Source: Streptomyces sp. NBC_00690 (lineage in GTDB: Bacteria; Actinomycetota; Actinomycetes; Streptomycetales; Streptomycetaceae). From it: DNA of 64,000 bases. Location: NCBI RefSeq assembly GCF_036226685.1, contig NZ_CP109009.1, forward strand, positions 7,653,501-7,717,500, given 5' to 3'. The notes below the pieces were generated by a model. That model had not been told where the DNA came from. It searched no databases and worked only from the letters and a program-made list of their open reading frames with translations. Shown in pieces: positions 27,532 to 38,135 of this stretch. Each line of letters begins with the position of its first letter. Position 1 is the stretch's first letter. The translations under genes were made by a program, and so were the position numbers.

Positions 27532-30500
27532 ATGCCCACGGACACGGACCAGGTCGTCGCTGCCCTGCGCGCCTCGCTGCTGGACAACCAGCTGCTGCGG
27601 CTGGAGAACCGACGGCTCCTCGACCACTCCGCCGAACCCATCGCGATCGTGGCCATGAGCTGCCGTTTCCCCGGTGGTGTACGCACCCCGGAGGACCTGT
27701 GGGAGCTGTTGGTCAAGGAACGTGACGCGGTCTCGCCGTTCCCCACCGACCGCGGTTGGGACGTCGAGGGGCGGTTCGACACAGACCCCGACACCCCCGG
27801 GACCTTCTACGTCCGCGAGGGCGGCTTCCTGCATGATGCGACCGAGTTCGACCCGGGCTTCTTCGGGATCTCGCCGCGTGAGGCGCTGGCCATGGATCCG
27901 CAGCAGCGGCTGCTGCTGGAGGCGTCCTGGGAGGTCCTGGAGCGTGCGGGCATCGATCCGCACACGCTACGCGGCAGCCGCACCGGCGTGTACACCGGAG
28001 TGATCCACAGCGACTACGGGTCCAGGCTCGGCCGGGTGCCCGACGAACTTGAGGGCTTCCTGGGTACGGGCACCATTCCCAGCGTCGCCTCGGGCCGGGT
28101 CGCCTACACCCTGGGCCTGGAAGGTCCGGCGGTCACCCTGGACACCGCCTGCTCGTCATCGCTGGTCGCCATCCACCTCGCCTGCCAGGGCCTGCGCTCC
28201 GGCGATGCCACGCTGGCGCTGGCGGGCGGGGTGAGCGTGATGTCCACCCCCGGCCTCTACGCCGGATTCAGCCGCCAGCGCGGCCTGGCACCCGACGGGC
28301 GCAGCAAGTCCTTCTCGTCCACAGCGGACGGGGCGGGATTCGGCGAGGGCCTCGGCCTGCTCCTGTTGGAGCGAGTCTCGGACGCACTGCGCGAAGGGCA
28401 CCCCGTCCTCGCGGTCATCCGTGGTTCGGCCGTCAACCAGGACGGTGCCAGCAACGGGTTGACCGCCCCGAACGGCCCGGCCCAGCAACGCGTCATCAAC
28501 GCAGCCCTCGATCGCGCCGAACTCACCCCGGGCGAGGTGGACATGGTGGAGGCGCACGGCACCGGCACCACTCTCGGAGACCCCATCGAGGCACAGGCAC
28601 TACTGGCGACCTATGGTCAGGACCGGCCCGACGACAGGCCGTTGTGGCTGGGATCGCTGAAGTCCAACCTGTCCCACACCCAGGCCGCCGCAGGTGTCGG
28701 CGGCGTGATCAAGACCGTACTGGCGATGCGCCATGGTCTGCTGCCGCGCACCCTGCACATCGAACGTCCCTCACCCCAGGTCGACTGGACCGGGGGTGCC
28801 GTCTCACTGCTGACCGAGGCCACCGCCTGGCCGGAGACCGGCCGTCCGCGCCGGGCCGGCGTTTCTTCTTTCGGTGCCAGTGGCACCAACGCGCATGTGA
28901 TCGTCGAGCAGTCGCCCGTCGCGCCCGCCGCCATCGAGCACACGCCCGCCCCACCGGACATGCCCGTCCGGGCGGTCGCCGTGCCGTGGGTCCTGTCCGG
29001 ACGTTCGCCCGACGCCCTGAGGGTGCAGGCGTCCCGGTTGCATGCCCATCTGCTGGAGCATCCCGAGGTCTCGTCCGCGGATGTGGGCTATTCGCTGGCG
29101 GTCACCCGGACGGCTTTCGAGCACCGTGCGGCTGTTGTCGGCGAGGATCGCACGGCCCTGCTGCGCGGTGTGGAGGCGTTGGCAGCGGGAGGCCGTGCTC
29201 CCGGTCTGGTGAGTGGCACGGTCGCACAGCCGGGGAGGACTGTTTTCGTCTTCCCGGGTCAGGGCTCGCAGTGGGCGGGCATGGCGGTGGAGCTGCTTGA
29301 GGCGGCTCCGGTCTTTGCTGAGCGGATCGCCGAGTGTGAACGTGCCCTGGCTCCGTATCTGGAGTGGTCGCTGTCGGCGGTCCTGCGGGGTGAGCCCGGT
29401 GCGCCCCCGCTGGACCGGGTCGATGTGGTGCAGCCGGTGCTATGGGCGGTGATGGTGTCCCTGGCCGCGCTGTGGCGTTCCCACGGGGTTGTTCCGGATG
29501 CGGTGGTGGGGCACTCGCAGGGGGAGATCGCTGCCGCGTGTGTGGCGGGGGCGTTGTCGTTGGAGGACGCGGCGCGGGTGGTCGCGCTGCGGAGCCGGGC
29601 ACTGGTCGCTCTGTCGGGGCGGGGCGGCATGTTGTTCGTTCCGCAGTCGGCGGAGGCGGTGCGGGAGGTACTGGCGGGCCGCGGTGGTGCGCTGGGTGTC
29701 GCCGCGGTGAACGGGGCGACGGCCGTGACGGTTTCCGGTGACCCGGTGGCGTTGGCGGAGTTGGGTGAGTGGTACGCGGGGGTGGGTGTGCTCACCTGGC
29801 CGGTGCAGGGGGTGGATTTCGCCGGGCATTCGGTGCAGGTGGACGAGATCCGGCAGGAGCTGTTGACGGTGCTCGCCGGGATCGAGCCGCGTACGCCGGA
29901 CGTGGCGTTCTACTCGACAGTCAGCGGTGGTCTGTTGGACACCGCGATTCTGGATGCCGACTACTGGTATCGCAATCTGCGCCTGCCGGTGGAGTTCGGA
30001 CAGGCGATCGGTGCGCTGCTCGCCGACGGGCATCGCACTTTTGTCGAATGCAGCACCCACCCCGCCCTGACCTACGTGATCGAGGAGACGGCCGCTGACG
30101 CGGGCGTCCCGGAGACACTGGTGCTCAGCACACTCCAGCGCGACGAGGAAGGGCTTCGCCAACTGCGGCTCTCCCTCGCCGCCGCACACGTCCGGGGCCT
30201 GCCGGTCGACTGGGAGCGGCTGTTCGCCGGGACCGGTGCCCAGCGGGTGGACCTCCCCACCTACGCCTTCCAGCGACGCCGCTACTGGCTCGACGCCCTC
30301 CCGGCCGACCGCGATCCGGTGTCCATCGGCCAGTCCGCGGTGGACCATCCGCTGCTCGGCGCGGCGATCGAGCTGCCGGACGGCACGGGCACCGTCTTCA
30401 CCGGCCGTCTGTCCCTGGCCACTCACCCCTGGCTCGCCGACCATGCCGTGGCCGGCACGGTCATCCTGCCCGGTGTGGCCCTCGTGGAACTGGCCGCACA

Positions 30501-33500
30501 CCTGGGCCGCCGCTTCGGCTGCGGTCTGGTGGAGGAGCTGACGCTGGCGGCCCCGCTGCTGCTGCCCGGCGACGCCACGGATGACCGCGCCGTACAGTTA
30601 CGGGTCCTGGTGGGGGCCGAGGACGGTTCGGGGCAGCGCCCGGTGGAGTTCCACTCCCGTGAGAGCGACGCCGGCCCCGGCCGGACGTGGACTCGGCACG
30701 CGACCGGGACAGTCGGTGTACAGGGCCCACCGGACAGCGCGGCCGGGCTGTCCAGCGCGTGGCCTCCGCCCGGTGCGGTCCCGCTGGACGTGGACGATCT
30801 CTACGGCCTGCTCGAAGCCCGCGGTGTCGACTACGGACCCGCTTTCCGGGGTCTGAGCGCCGCCTGGCGCAGCGCAGACGAGATCCACGCAGAGGTGGCA
30901 CTGCCCGCCGGCCTTCCCGGTGCCGGGCGCGGTGGCTTCGGGGTGCATCCGGCCCTGCTCGACGCGGCCCTGCAAACGACCGGTCTGCGTGAGGACTCCG
31001 GGACAGCGCAGCCCGCCGGCGGCGTCCCCCTGCCGTTCTCCTGGCAGCGGGTCGCGATCGAGCCGTCCGACGCACCCGTGCTGCGCGTCCGGCTGCGCTC
31101 CGACGGGCCCGACGCTGTCGCTGTGCGGATCACCGACCCGACAGGCCGTGTGGTGGCGACGGTCGGTTCACTCACCCTGCGCACGGCGTCCGCCGACTCG
31201 CTGCGGACGCCGGCGGACTCCGTGTTCCATCTCGGCTGGACACGGGTCACTGCCCCGGCTGGCCCGCGCCCGGTCACCCGCTGGGGCCTGCTCGGCTCGC
31301 GGGACGAGTGGCTGCTGCCGGCCGGCTTCTCCGTCCAGCCCCTGTCGGCGGCATCCGACGCCGCACTGCTGATCTGCCCCCCGTCCGCGCCGGCCGGGGA
31401 CGACGGAGCTGAGGCGGTCCATACGGTCGTGGTCTCGGTGCTCCGCCGTCTCCAGCGCTGGCTGGCCGACGACTCTGTCACTGGTACGCCGCTGGTGGTG
31501 CTCACCCGGGGCGCGACCGGTCCGCTCACCGGGGAACAGCCGGTGGACCTCGGCGCGGCGGCCGTCTGGGGCATGCTCAGGGCTGCTCAGCTCGAACATC
31601 CCGACCGTTTCCTTCTGTTGGACACCGATGGGCCGGAGGGCACCGGCGACGCGCTCGCCGAACTCCTCGCCGCCGGCGAACCGCAGGCGGCCATGCACGA
31701 TGGCGTGCTGTACGCGCCCCGACTGCTGCGTTTGTCCACCACGGAGACCGCGACCCGCCCGACCGGGCTGTTCGGACCGGCCGACAAGACGGTGCTGTTG
31801 AGCGGCGGAGGTGTCCTCGCAGCCGTACTGGCACGTCATCTGGTCTCCGTGCACGGGGTGCGCCACCTCCGAGTGCTGAGCCGCCGGGGCGCCGACGCTC
31901 CAGGTATGGCGGAGTTGACGGCGGAACTCACCGCGTCCGGGGCCGAGCTGACGGCCGTCAGCTGCGATGTGTCGGACCGTCAGGCGCTTGACACCGCTCT
32001 GGCGGCCATCCCCGCAGAGCATCCCCTCTCTGCCGTGGTGCACACCGCGGGAGTCCTCGACGACGGACTGCTCCAGGGGCTGACGCCGGAGCGGGTGACT
32101 GCGGTGCTGCGGCCCAAGCTGGACGCCGCCCGGCATCTGGACCTGCTGACGCGCGGGGTGGACCTCTCGGCGTTCGTCGTCTTCTCCTCCGCGGCGGGCG
32201 TTCTGGGCAGCCCGGGGCAGGCGTCCTACTCCGCTGCCAACGCCGCGGTCGACGCGCTCGTAGCGGAACGCCGACGGCTTGGACTGCCTGGCACTTCCCT
32301 GGCCTGGGGACTCTGGGAGCGACAGAGCGGGATGACATCGCAACTCGACGAGGCCGAACTGCGGCGAATCGACCGGCGTGGCGCGCGCGGGCTCACCGAC
32401 GCGGAGGCCATGGCCCTGCTGGACACCACTCTCGCCATGGACACCAGTCTTCCCATGGACGGCGCCACGTCGGGACGCGGGACCCCCGTCCTCCTAGCAC
32501 ACCTCGATCTCACCGCCCACCGCGACCGTGCGGTCCCTCCCCTGCTGCGCTCACTGGTACGGGGCCGTCCCGCGGGCGCTGCGGGACTTGCTGCGACGGC
32601 CGGCGCGTCACTGCGGAACCGGCTCCACGCCGCCGCTGACACCGAGGGCCGGGAGCAGATCCTGCGCGAGCTCGTCCTCAGCCAGGCCGCCGAAGTCCTC
32701 GGCCACACCGAATCCGGGGCGTTGTCCGGAACGGTGCCCTTCCTCTCCGCCGGATTCGACTCGTTGACCGCGGTCGAGCTGCGCAACCGCCTGGCCGCCG
32801 ACACCGGTCTGCGCCTGCGGCCCTCGGTGGTGTTCGACAGCGGGACACCGATCGCGCTCGCCGCACGCCTCGCCGCCGCGGTGGAGGCCGAGCCGGCGCC
32901 ACCGACCGGGACCGTGGCCGTACTCGGGATCGAGCCCGTACCCGTACGCGGAAGCGAGCCAGACGCCGTCGGCAACGACCCGGTGAGCGTGCTGTTCCGT
33001 CAAGCATGCGCGATCGGCCGCACCGACGAGGGCATCGCACTGCTCAAGAACGCCTCCGCCCTGCGCCCCGCGTTCCACAACGGCGGCGAACTCGCGACGG
33101 CCGGAACCGGACCACGACTGCTGCACCTGAGCGAGCGCGCCGGTGCCCCGGTGATCGTCTGCTTCGGCTCCATCGTGGCCCTCGGCGGTGCCCACCAGTA
33201 CGCCCGCTTCGCATCCCACTTCCGTGATCGCTACGCAGTCAGCGCCCTGGACGCGCCCGGTTTCACCCCTGATGAGGAACTGCCCGCCGACATGGACGCG
33301 CTGCTGGAGTTCCAGGCGGCGACGCTGCTCTTGGAGCTCTCCGGGCGGAGGCTGGTGCTGGTCGGCTCGTCCTCGGGCGGCACGCTCGCCCATGGGGTGG
33401 CCGCCGAACTGGAGCGTCGCGGCGAGGGCCCGGCGGCCGTGGTGCTGCTGGACACCTACCTCTCCGACAACCAGGGCATCACCCAGTTCAACGATGTGCT

Positions 33501-33822
33501 GCTGGGCGGGATGTTCGCCCGTGAGGAGCGGGCGGCTCCGATGGACGGGACCAGACTGACCGCTATGGGCGGCTACTTCCGCCTGCTCGACGACTGGAAG
33601 CCCCCGGCGGTCCGTGCCCCGGTGCTGCTGGTGCGCGCGAGCGCTCCCCTGGGCCGCCCGTCTGCCGAGGCCGGTGACTGGCGCTCCTCCTGGGCCTCGG
33701 CCGACGCCGTGGTCGATGTTCCCGGAGACCACTTCTCGATCATGGAGCAGCATGTCGCGACCACCGGAAGGGCCGTCGCCGACTGGCTCGGCGCCACCGT
33801 ACGAACACCCGATGACCTGTGA
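27532..33822 (+). CDS. Modular type I PKS, final module with thioesterase (module F: KS-AT-DH-KR-ACP-TE)
   Basis: 2096 residues from ATG 27532, which has a GGAGAGG site upstream; in-frame GTG 27493 overlapping the previous stop is an alternative. The N-terminus is a docking coil ([17 protein letters not shown]). KS about 27630-28920; AT with GHSQG near 29510 and FAGHS at 29818-29832, neither the malonyl (HAFH) nor the methylmalonyl (YASH) signature; DH near 30430; KR near 31790-32330; ACP (GFDSL near 32753); thioesterase about 33100-33810 with GSSSG (nucleophile near Ser1947) and a late His in PGDHFS. The adjacent methoxymalonyl-ACP genes suggest this AT takes methoxymalonyl-ACP, giving C1-C2 with a 2-methoxy group before macrolactonisation. 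Odd: the KR cofactor loop reads [10 protein letters not shown] instead of TGGTGxxG. A TTA codon lies at 30598-30600. Confidence 0.95.
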   Translation: MPTDTDQVVAALRASLLDNQLLRLENRRLLDHSAEPIAIVAMSCRFPGGVRTPEDLWELLVKERDAVSPFPTDRGWDVEGRFDTDPDTPGTFYVREGGFLHDATEFDPGFFGISPREALAMDPQQRLLLEASWEVLERAGIDPHTLRGSRTGVYTGVIHSDYGSRLGRVPDELEGFLGTGTIPSVASGRVAYTLGLEGPAVTLDTACSSSLVAIHLACQGLRSGDATLALAGGVSVMSTPGLYAGFSRQRGLAPDGRSKSFSSTADGAGFGEGLGLLLLERVSDALREGHPVLAVIRGSAVNQDGASNGLTAPNGPAQQRVINAALDRAELTPGEVDMVEAHGTGTTLGDPIEAQALLATYGQDRPDDRPLWLGSLKSNLSHTQAAAGVGGVIKTVLAMRHGLLPRTLHIERPSPQVDWTGGAVSLLTEATAWPETGRPRRAGVSSFGASGTNAHVIVEQSPVAPAAIEHTPAPPDMPVRAVAVPWVLSGRSPDALRVQASRLHAHLLEHPEVSSADVGYSLAVTRTAFEHRAAVVGEDRTALLRGVEALAAGGRAPGLVSGTVAQPGRTVFVFPGQGSQWAGMAVELLEAAPVFAERIAECERALAPYLEWSLSAVLRGEPGAPPLDRVDVVQPVLWAVMVSLAALWRSHGVVPDAVVGHSQGEIAAACVAGALSLEDAARVVALRSRALVALSGRGGMLFVPQSAEAVREVLAGRGGALGVAAVNGATAVTVSGDPVALAELGEWYAGVGVLTWPVQGVDFAGHSVQVDEIRQELLTVLAGIEPRTPDVAFYSTVSGGLLDTAILDADYWYRNLRLPVEFGQAIGALLADGHRTFVECSTHPALTYVIEETAADAGVPETLVLSTLQRDEEGLRQLRLSLAAAHVRGLPVDWERLFAGTGAQRVDLPTYAFQRRRYWLDALPADRDPVSIGQSAVDHPLLGAAIELPDGTGTVFTGRLSLATHPWLADHAVAGTVILPGVALVELAAHLGRRFGCGLVEELTLAAPLLLPGDATDDRAVQLRVLVGAEDGSGQRPVEFHSRESDAGPGRTWTRHATGTVGVQGPPDSAAGLSSAWPPPGAVPLDVDDLYGLLEARGVDYGPAFRGLSAAWRSADEIHAEVALPAGLPGAGRGGFGVHPALLDAALQTTGLREDSGTAQPAGGVPLPFSWQRVAIEPSDAPVLRVRLRSDGPDAVAVRITDPTGRVVATVGSLTLRTASADSLRTPADSVFHLGWTRVTAPAGPRPVTRWGLLGSRDEWLLPAGFSVQPLSAASDAALLICPPSAPAGDDGAEAVHTVVVSVLRRLQRWLADDSVTGTPLVVLTRGATGPLTGEQPVDLGAAAVWGMLRAAQLEHPDRFLLLDTDGPEGTGDALAELLAAGEPQAAMHDGVLYAPRLLRLSTTETATRPTGLFGPADKTVLLSGGGVLAAVLARHLVSVHGVRHLRVLSRRGADAPGMAELTAELTASGAELTAVSCDVSDRQALDTALAAIPAEHPLSAVVHTAGVLDDGLLQGLTPERVTAVLRPKLDAARHLDLLTRGVDLSAFVVFSSAAGVLGSPGQASYSAANAAVDALVAERRRLGLPGTSLAWGLWERQSGMTSQLDEAELRRIDRRGARGLTDAEAMALLDTTLAMDTSLPMDGATSGRGTPVLLAHLDLTAHRDRAVPPLLRSLVRGRPAGAAGLAATAGASLRNRLHAAADTEGREQILRELVLSQAAEVLGHTESGALSGTVPFLSAGFDSLTAVELRNRLAADTGLRLRPSVVFDSGTPIALAARLAAAVEAEPAPPTGTVAVLGIEPVPVRGSEPDAVGNDPVSVLFRQACAIGRTDEGIALLKNASALRPAFHNGGELATAGTGPRLLHLSERAGAPVIVCFGSIVALGGAHQYARFASHFRDRYAVSALDAPGFTPDEELPADMDALLEFQAATLLLELSGRRLVLVGSSSGGTLAHGVAAELERRGEGPAAVVLLDTYLSDNQGITQFNDVLLGGMFAREERAAPMDGTRLTAMGGYFRLLDDWKPPAVRAPVLLVRASAPLGRPSAEAGDWRSSWASADAVVDVPGDHFSIMEQHVATTGRAVADWLGATVRTPDDL

Positions 33823-33839
33823 AGACGAAGGAGAACCAG

Positions 33840-34709
33840 TTGACCACCGCTCCACGCGACGAACCGCGACCGCAGCACGAGCTCACCGTGCTGGGAGCCG
33901 GCGTGATGGGCGTCGGCATCGCCGTGCTCGCCCTCGGGCACGGTGTGCCCGTGCACCTGGTCGACCTGGACCGGGAGCTGCTCGGCAGGGCGACGGAACG
34001 GATCGACGGTGAACTCCGGCTGGCGGAGCTGATGGGCTCGTTGCCGGCTGCCACTCCTCCCGGCGCACTGGTCACCGGCACCTCACTGAAGGCTGTGGCG
34101 GGTGCCACCGCCGTCATCGAGGCCGTCACCGAGAACGCGGCGACCAAGGCCGCGGTCCTGTCCGAAGTCTCCGCGTTGGTCCGACCCGGGACCCTGCTGG
34201 TGACCAACACCTCCTCGATCCCGGTCGACGAGCTGGCCGGGGCGCTGGAGCGACCGGAGGAACTGGTCGGCACCCACTTCATGAACCCGCCCTACCTGAT
34301 CGGAACCGTCGAGGTGGTCCGGGGCGCCAGAACCGGGGAGCCCGCGATGGCAGCGGTGGCAACGCTGTTGGAAGCCCTGCGGCGGCGTGCCGTGGTGGTC
34401 AGGGACGCACCGGGATTCGTGACCAGCCGGATCCTGCATCCGATGATCAACGATGCGGCCCGCGTCGTGGAGGAGGGCACGGCGACCGCCGAGGCGGTCG
34501 ACACCCTGATGCAGGGCTGCCTCGGCCACCCCACCGGGCCGCTGCGCACCGCTGACCTGATCGGCATCGACAATCTTGTCGACTCCCTCAGGGTGCTGCA
34601 CGAACGGACCGGTGACGACGGCTGCCGCCCCAGCGAGTTGCTGCTCCAACTGGTCCGCGAGGGCCGGCTCGGTCGCAAATCCGGGCGCGGCTTCTACGAC
34701 TACACCTGA
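33840..34709 (+). CDS. 3-hydroxyacyl-CoA dehydrogenase family protein for methoxymalonyl-ACP (FkbK-like)
   Basis: 289 residues from TTG 33840, chosen because AAGGAG lies 6 bases upstream; GTG 33819, overlapping the PKS stop, is an in-frame alternative. The N-terminus has the NAD-binding loop VLGAGVMGVG, and the rest follows the 3-hydroxybutyryl-CoA dehydrogenase fold (THFMNPP, GFVTSRI, GRKSGRGFYDY). In methoxymalonyl-ACP cassettes this family oxidises the hydroxyl of ACP-bound glycerate. It is the first gene of a tight cassette (dehydrogenase, ACP, acyl-CoA dehydrogenase, FkbH) directly behind the PKS. The family is clear; the precise substrate is inferred from the neighbours. Confidence 0.9.
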   Translation: MTTAPRDEPRPQHELTVLGAGVMGVGIAVLALGHGVPVHLVDLDRELLGRATERIDGELRLAELMGSLPAATPPGALVTGTSLKAVAGATAVIEAVTENAATKAAVLSEVSALVRPGTLLVTNTSSIPVDELAGALERPEELVGTHFMNPPYLIGTVEVVRGARTGEPAMAAVATLLEALRRRAVVVRDAPGFVTSRILHPMINDAARVVEEGTATAEAVDTLMQGCLGHPTGPLRTADLIGIDNLVDSLRVLHERTGDDGCRPSELLLQLVREGRLGRKSGRGFYDYT

Positions 34710-34731
34710 CGATCCCGACGAGGAGATGGCC

Positions 34732-35013
34732 ATGACAGCGGGGAACATCCCAAGCACTGACGATCTGGAGAAGGAACTCCTGGGGTTCCTGGAGGGGCAC
34801 ACCGGGACTCCCTGGGAATCCGAAACCGACCTGTTCCGGGCCGGCGGCCTGTCCTCCCTGTTCGCCATGCAGTTGGTGGTGCATCTGGAGAAGTCCTACG
34901 CGATCGCCATCCGCGGCGCTGACCTCCGGCTGGACAACTTCCGTACCGTGCGGCAGATGGCACAACTGGTGGGCCGGCTCCGCCAGTCCGACACCGAGGC
35001 CCTCGATGGGTGA
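34732..35013 (+). CDS. Discrete acyl carrier protein for methoxymalonyl (FkbJ-like)
   Basis: 93 residues. ATG 34732 is favoured by AGGAG seven bases upstream; ATG 34726 is also in frame. The phosphopantetheine site is the GGLSSL motif with Ser42 as attachment residue, within an all-helical carrier-protein sequence. It should hold the C3 glyceryl unit while it is oxidised and O-methylated to methoxymalonyl-ACP, which the last PKS AT would then use. It lies between the two dehydrogenases and overlaps the next gene by 8 bp, so translation is probably coupled. Confidence 0.9.
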   Translation: MTAGNIPSTDDLEKELLGFLEGHTGTPWESETDLFRAGGLSSLFAMQLVVHLEKSYAIAIRGADLRLDNFRTVRQMAQLVGRLRQSDTEALDG

Positions 35014-36121
35014 GGACCTGGCGGGCGCCTGCACCTCGGCCACACTGCGGGTCGGTGACCAGGCGGGGGAGTGGGACCGGGACGGCGTGCTCCCGCTGGA
35101 CCTGCTTCATGAGCTGGGCGCAGAGGGACGGCTGTGTGCCGAGGTTCCGGAGCAGTACGGCGGCTGGGGCCTCAGCAGCACGCTCAGCGGCGAGTACACG
35201 GCCCATGTGGGCAGTCTGTGCAGTTCGCTGCGTAGCGTGATGACCTCCCAGGGCATGGCGGCCTGGACCGTGCAGCGCCTGGGCACTCCGGAGCAGTCGG
35301 CCGCGTACCTGCCCCGACTGACCGGGGGTGAACTGGCTGCGGTCGGCTTCAGCGAGCCGGGGGCCGGCAGCGACCTCGCGGCGATGACGACGACCGTCCG
35401 TCGCGACGGGGACTCGATCGTCGTGGATGGCCACAAGAAGTGGGTGACCGCCGCCCACTACGCCGACCTGTTGGTGATCGTCGGTCGTTACCAGGACGGT
35501 GCTGCAGCCGTCATGGTGCCCGTCGATACGCCGGGCGTCCGCGTGGAGCGGATCGCCGACCCGCTCGGCTGTCGGGCGGCCGGACACGCCGACGTCCACC
35601 TCGAAGGGGTCCGGCTGCCTGTCGACAGCGTTCTCGGCGGCTACGGCCTGCCACTGACCCTGCTGGTGACGACCGCTCTTGCCTACGGGCGGATGTCGGT
35701 CGCCTGGGGGTGCGTGGGGATCCTGCGGGCCTGTCTGACAGGGGCCACCGCGCACGCCGCCGGACGTGAGCAGTTCGGCAGACCGCTGGCCGAACACCAG
35801 CTCGTCGCCGGGCACCTCGCCGACATCTTCACGGCCGAGCAGGTGGCCAGCCGAGTGTGTGAGCATGCGAGCCGTCGCTGGGATGAGGGAGCGCCGGACC
35901 AGGTGGTGGCGACCGTGCTGGCCAAGCACGTCAGCGCGACCCAGGCGGCCCGGGGCGCAGCGGCTGCCGTCCAGGTGCTGGCCTCGGCAGGATCGCGGGA
36001 CGGACATCCGGTGGCCAGGGCGTACCGGGACGCCAAGCTGATGGAGATCATCGAGGGCAGCAACGAGATGTGCCGGCTGATGCTGGCGCAACACGCACTC
36101 TCACGACCGGGGGCGACATGA
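35006..36121 (+). CDS. Acyl-CoA dehydrogenase family flavoprotein for methoxymalonyl-ACP (FkbI-like)
   Basis: 371 residues, near the usual family length of about 380. It shows the acyl-CoA dehydrogenase signature (AVGFSEPGAGSD), the middle beta-domain (HKKWVTAAHYADLLV), and a C-terminal helical domain ending in EIIEGSNEMCRLMLA. In methoxymalonyl-ACP pathways this enzyme is proposed to carry out the second oxidation, from the semialdehyde to the malonyl level on the ACP. The start overlaps the ACP gene by 8 bp, and the stop overlaps the FkbH start in an ATGA. Confidence 0.92.
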   Translation: MGEDLAGACTSATLRVGDQAGEWDRDGVLPLDLLHELGAEGRLCAEVPEQYGGWGLSSTLSGEYTAHVGSLCSSLRSVMTSQGMAAWTVQRLGTPEQSAAYLPRLTGGELAAVGFSEPGAGSDLAAMTTTVRRDGDSIVVDGHKKWVTAAHYADLLVIVGRYQDGAAAVMVPVDTPGVRVERIADPLGCRAAGHADVHLEGVRLPVDSVLGGYGLPLTLLVTTALAYGRMSVAWGCVGILRACLTGATAHAAGREQFGRPLAEHQLVAGHLADIFTAEQVASRVCEHASRRWDEGAPDQVVATVLAKHVSATQAARGAAAAVQVLASAGSRDGHPVARAYRDAKLMEIIEGSNEMCRLMLAQHALSRPGAT

Positions 36122-37257
36122 CCGAGGCCACAGCCGAGGAGCCGATGGAGGAGGCCGTGGCCGCGTTGGTCAAGTGCCTGGTTTGGGACCTCGATGACAC
36201 GCTCTGGCAGGGCACCCTGCTGGAGGACGGCGAGGTGATACTCCCGGACGAGGTACGGAAGGTGGTGATCGAGCTCGACTCCCGCGGCATCCTCCAGTCC
36301 GTGTCGAGCCGCAACGACCACGAGCACGCCTGGGCGCGGCTGGAGGCCCTCGGAATCGCCGAGTACTTCGTGCTGCCGGAGATCGGTTGGGGCGCCAAAT
36401 CCGCGGCGGTGCGCAAGATCGCCGACCGGCTCGGCTTCGCCCTCACGACGATCGCGTTCATCGACGACCGGCCCGCCGAGCGCGCCGAGGTGGCCTTCCA
36501 CCTCCCCGAAGTGCGGTGCTACCCGGCTGAGCAGGTCCTCGCGCTGCCGGAGCTAGCGGAGTTCACGCCCGCGACCAGCACCGTCGATTCGCGGCGGCGG
36601 CGGCAGATGTACCAGGCGGGCTTCCGCCGGGAGGCGGAGCGCGCGGCGGCGCCGGGGCCCGACGAGGAGTTCCTGCGCTCGCTGGACCTGCGGATGCGCA
36701 TCGGTCGGGCCACCGGTGAGGAGTTGTCCCGGGTCGAGGAGCTCACCTTGCGTACCAGCCAGATGAACGCGACCGGCGTCCACTACCCGGACGCGGTGCT
36801 GCGCGGCCTGATCGCCGACCCCGGACACGAGGTGCTGGTGGTCACCTTGGCCGACCGGTTCGGACCGCACGGCGCGGTCGGAGTGCTGTTGCTGGAGCGC
36901 CACCCGGGGCTCTGGCACCTCAAGCTGCTCGCTACCTCTTGCCGGGTGGTCGCCTACGGCGCGGGCGCGACCCTGTTGAACTGGTTGGCCGATACGGCTG
37001 CCCGGGCAGGAGTCCACCTGGTGGCCGACTTCCGGGCCACCGAGCGCAACCGGATGATGGAGATTGCCTACCGCTTCTCGGGTTTCGAGGAGGATTCGTG
37101 CCCGTGCACCGTCGGGCTGGAGCCGGCTGCGGTGCAGCCGGGACTCCAGCGGCTGCACCTGGCCCCGCAACCGCGCGAGGTGTCCACCACCATGAGCCTG
37201 GACGCACCCGACCTGGGTACTCGGGAACGGAACGAGGGAGCGACGGCACCATCCTGA
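36118..37257 (+). CDS. fkbH: FkbH-like HAD protein, glyceryl-ACP loading for methoxymalonyl-ACP
   Basis: 379 residues. The HAD-superfamily motif DLDDTLW (Asp24, Asp26) is followed by the FkbH cap and a C-terminal GNAT-like region (FGPHGAVGVLLL, RNRMMEIAYRFSGF). FkbH proteins take 1,3-bisphosphoglycerate, remove phosphate and load the glyceryl group onto the dedicated ACP, the entry step to methoxymalonyl-ACP. ATG 36118 overlaps the previous stop. It is the last gene of the + strand block; a strong hairpin follows before the convergent O-methyltransferase. Confidence 0.95.
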   Translation: MTEATAEEPMEEAVAALVKCLVWDLDDTLWQGTLLEDGEVILPDEVRKVVIELDSRGILQSVSSRNDHEHAWARLEALGIAEYFVLPEIGWGAKSAAVRKIADRLGFALTTIAFIDDRPAERAEVAFHLPEVRCYPAEQVLALPELAEFTPATSTVDSRRRRQMYQAGFRREAERAAAPGPDEEFLRSLDLRMRIGRATGEELSRVEELTLRTSQMNATGVHYPDAVLRGLIADPGHEVLVVTLADRFGPHGAVGVLLLERHPGLWHLKLLATSCRVVAYGAGATLLNWLADTAARAGVHLVADFRATERNRMMEIAYRFSGFEEDSCPCTVGLEPAAVQPGLQRLHLAPQPREVSTTMSLDAPDLGTRERNEGATAPS

Positions 37258-37333
37258 GGTCCCTTCACGGTGCTACCCGCACCGGGACATGCTTGGCCGC
37301 GGTCCGCACTGCCTGAAGCGCTGGCGGACCGCC

Positions 37334-37399
37334 CCGGTGTCCGGCGGCAGGGAGCGGATCGCTCGCCGCCGGGCACCGTTCCCGATGCCCGGACACCGG
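37334..37399. terminator. Candidate bidirectional terminator between convergent genes
   Basis: CCGGTGTCCGG (37334-37344) is repeated inverted at 37389-37399. A nested stem pairs 37342-37348 with 37365-37371, and GAGCG with CGCTC inside it. It sits in the 152-bp gap between the ends of fkbH (+) and the O-methyltransferase (-), where transcription from both sides should stop. There is no U-tract, which is common in streptomycetes. Confidence 0.6.
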
Positions 37400-37409
37400 C
37401 GCTCAGTTC

Positions 37410-38072
37410 TCAGCGTTTGCGGGCGAGCGTGATTCCGTCCGCCATGACCAGCAGCGAGAGCTCCACCCGAGAGTCCTGGTGCAGTACCCGGTTGAGCGCC
37501 CTGACCCCGGCGGTGTCCGGGTCCACGGCGGCAGGGTCAGCCACCCGGCCGAAGAAGAGGGTGTTGTCGACCACGATCAGACCGCCGGTGCGCACCAGTG
37601 CCAGTGAGGCTTCGTAATAGTGGACGTAGTTGGCCTTGTCCGCGTCGATGAACACCAGGTCGAAGCTACCCGGACCACGGTCTGCCAGCAGCGTTTCCAG
37701 GGTTCCGGTCGCATCGCCGATCCGCAGGTCGATCCGCGAGTCGACCCCGGCGCGCTTCCAGAAGTCGACACCCACGGCCGGCCACCTGTCGTCGATGTCG
37801 CACGACACCAGCAGTCCGTCGGTCGGCAGCGCGCGGGCCATGCACAGCGTGCTGTAGCCGGTGAAGGTTCCGATCTCCAGCACGGCACGGGCGTCCGTCA
37901 GCCCGACGAGCAGGGCGAGGAGTTGGCCCTCCTCCGCCATCACCTGCATGGCGGTCCCTGCCGGCAGGTCCGCGGTGGTCTCACGCAACTCCCTGAGCAG
38001 GTCGTCCTCACGGAGGGAGACCTCCCGGACATAGGAGAGCAGGTCGGGAGTGGTTGCCGTCTGATGGGCCAT
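37410..38072 (-). CDS. Class I SAM O-methyltransferase (FkbG-like, methoxymalonyl-ACP)
   Basis: 220 residues, resembling the cation-dependent caffeoyl-CoA O-methyltransferase family. Visible features are the SAM loop [13 protein letters not shown], a DDRWP acidic stretch after it, the metal-binding [14 protein letters not shown], and VVDNTLFFG. FkbG-type members methylate the hydroxymalonyl unit on its ACP. Unlike the rest of the cassette it is on the minus strand, 63 bp downstream of the regulator and probably co-transcribed with it. A role in later macrolide O-methylation cannot be excluded, but homology to FkbG-type enzymes and the context favour extender-unit synthesis. Confidence 0.9.
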   Translation of the reverse strand: MAHQTATTPDLLSYVREVSLREDDLLRELRETTADLPAGTAMQVMAEEGQLLALLVGLTDARAVLEIGTFTGYSTLCMARALPTDGLLVSCDIDDRWPAVGVDFWKRAGVDSRIDLRIGDATGTLETLLADRGPGSFDLVFIDADKANYVHYYEASLALVRTGGLIVVDNTLFFGRVADPAAVDPDTAGVRALNRVLHQDSRVELSLLVMADGITLARKR

Positions 38073-38135
38073 GGTGGAACAGTTCCTCTCGAAGGGGTCG
38101 GTCGCTGGGCTGTCCGTCGCCGGGGCGCCGGACTC

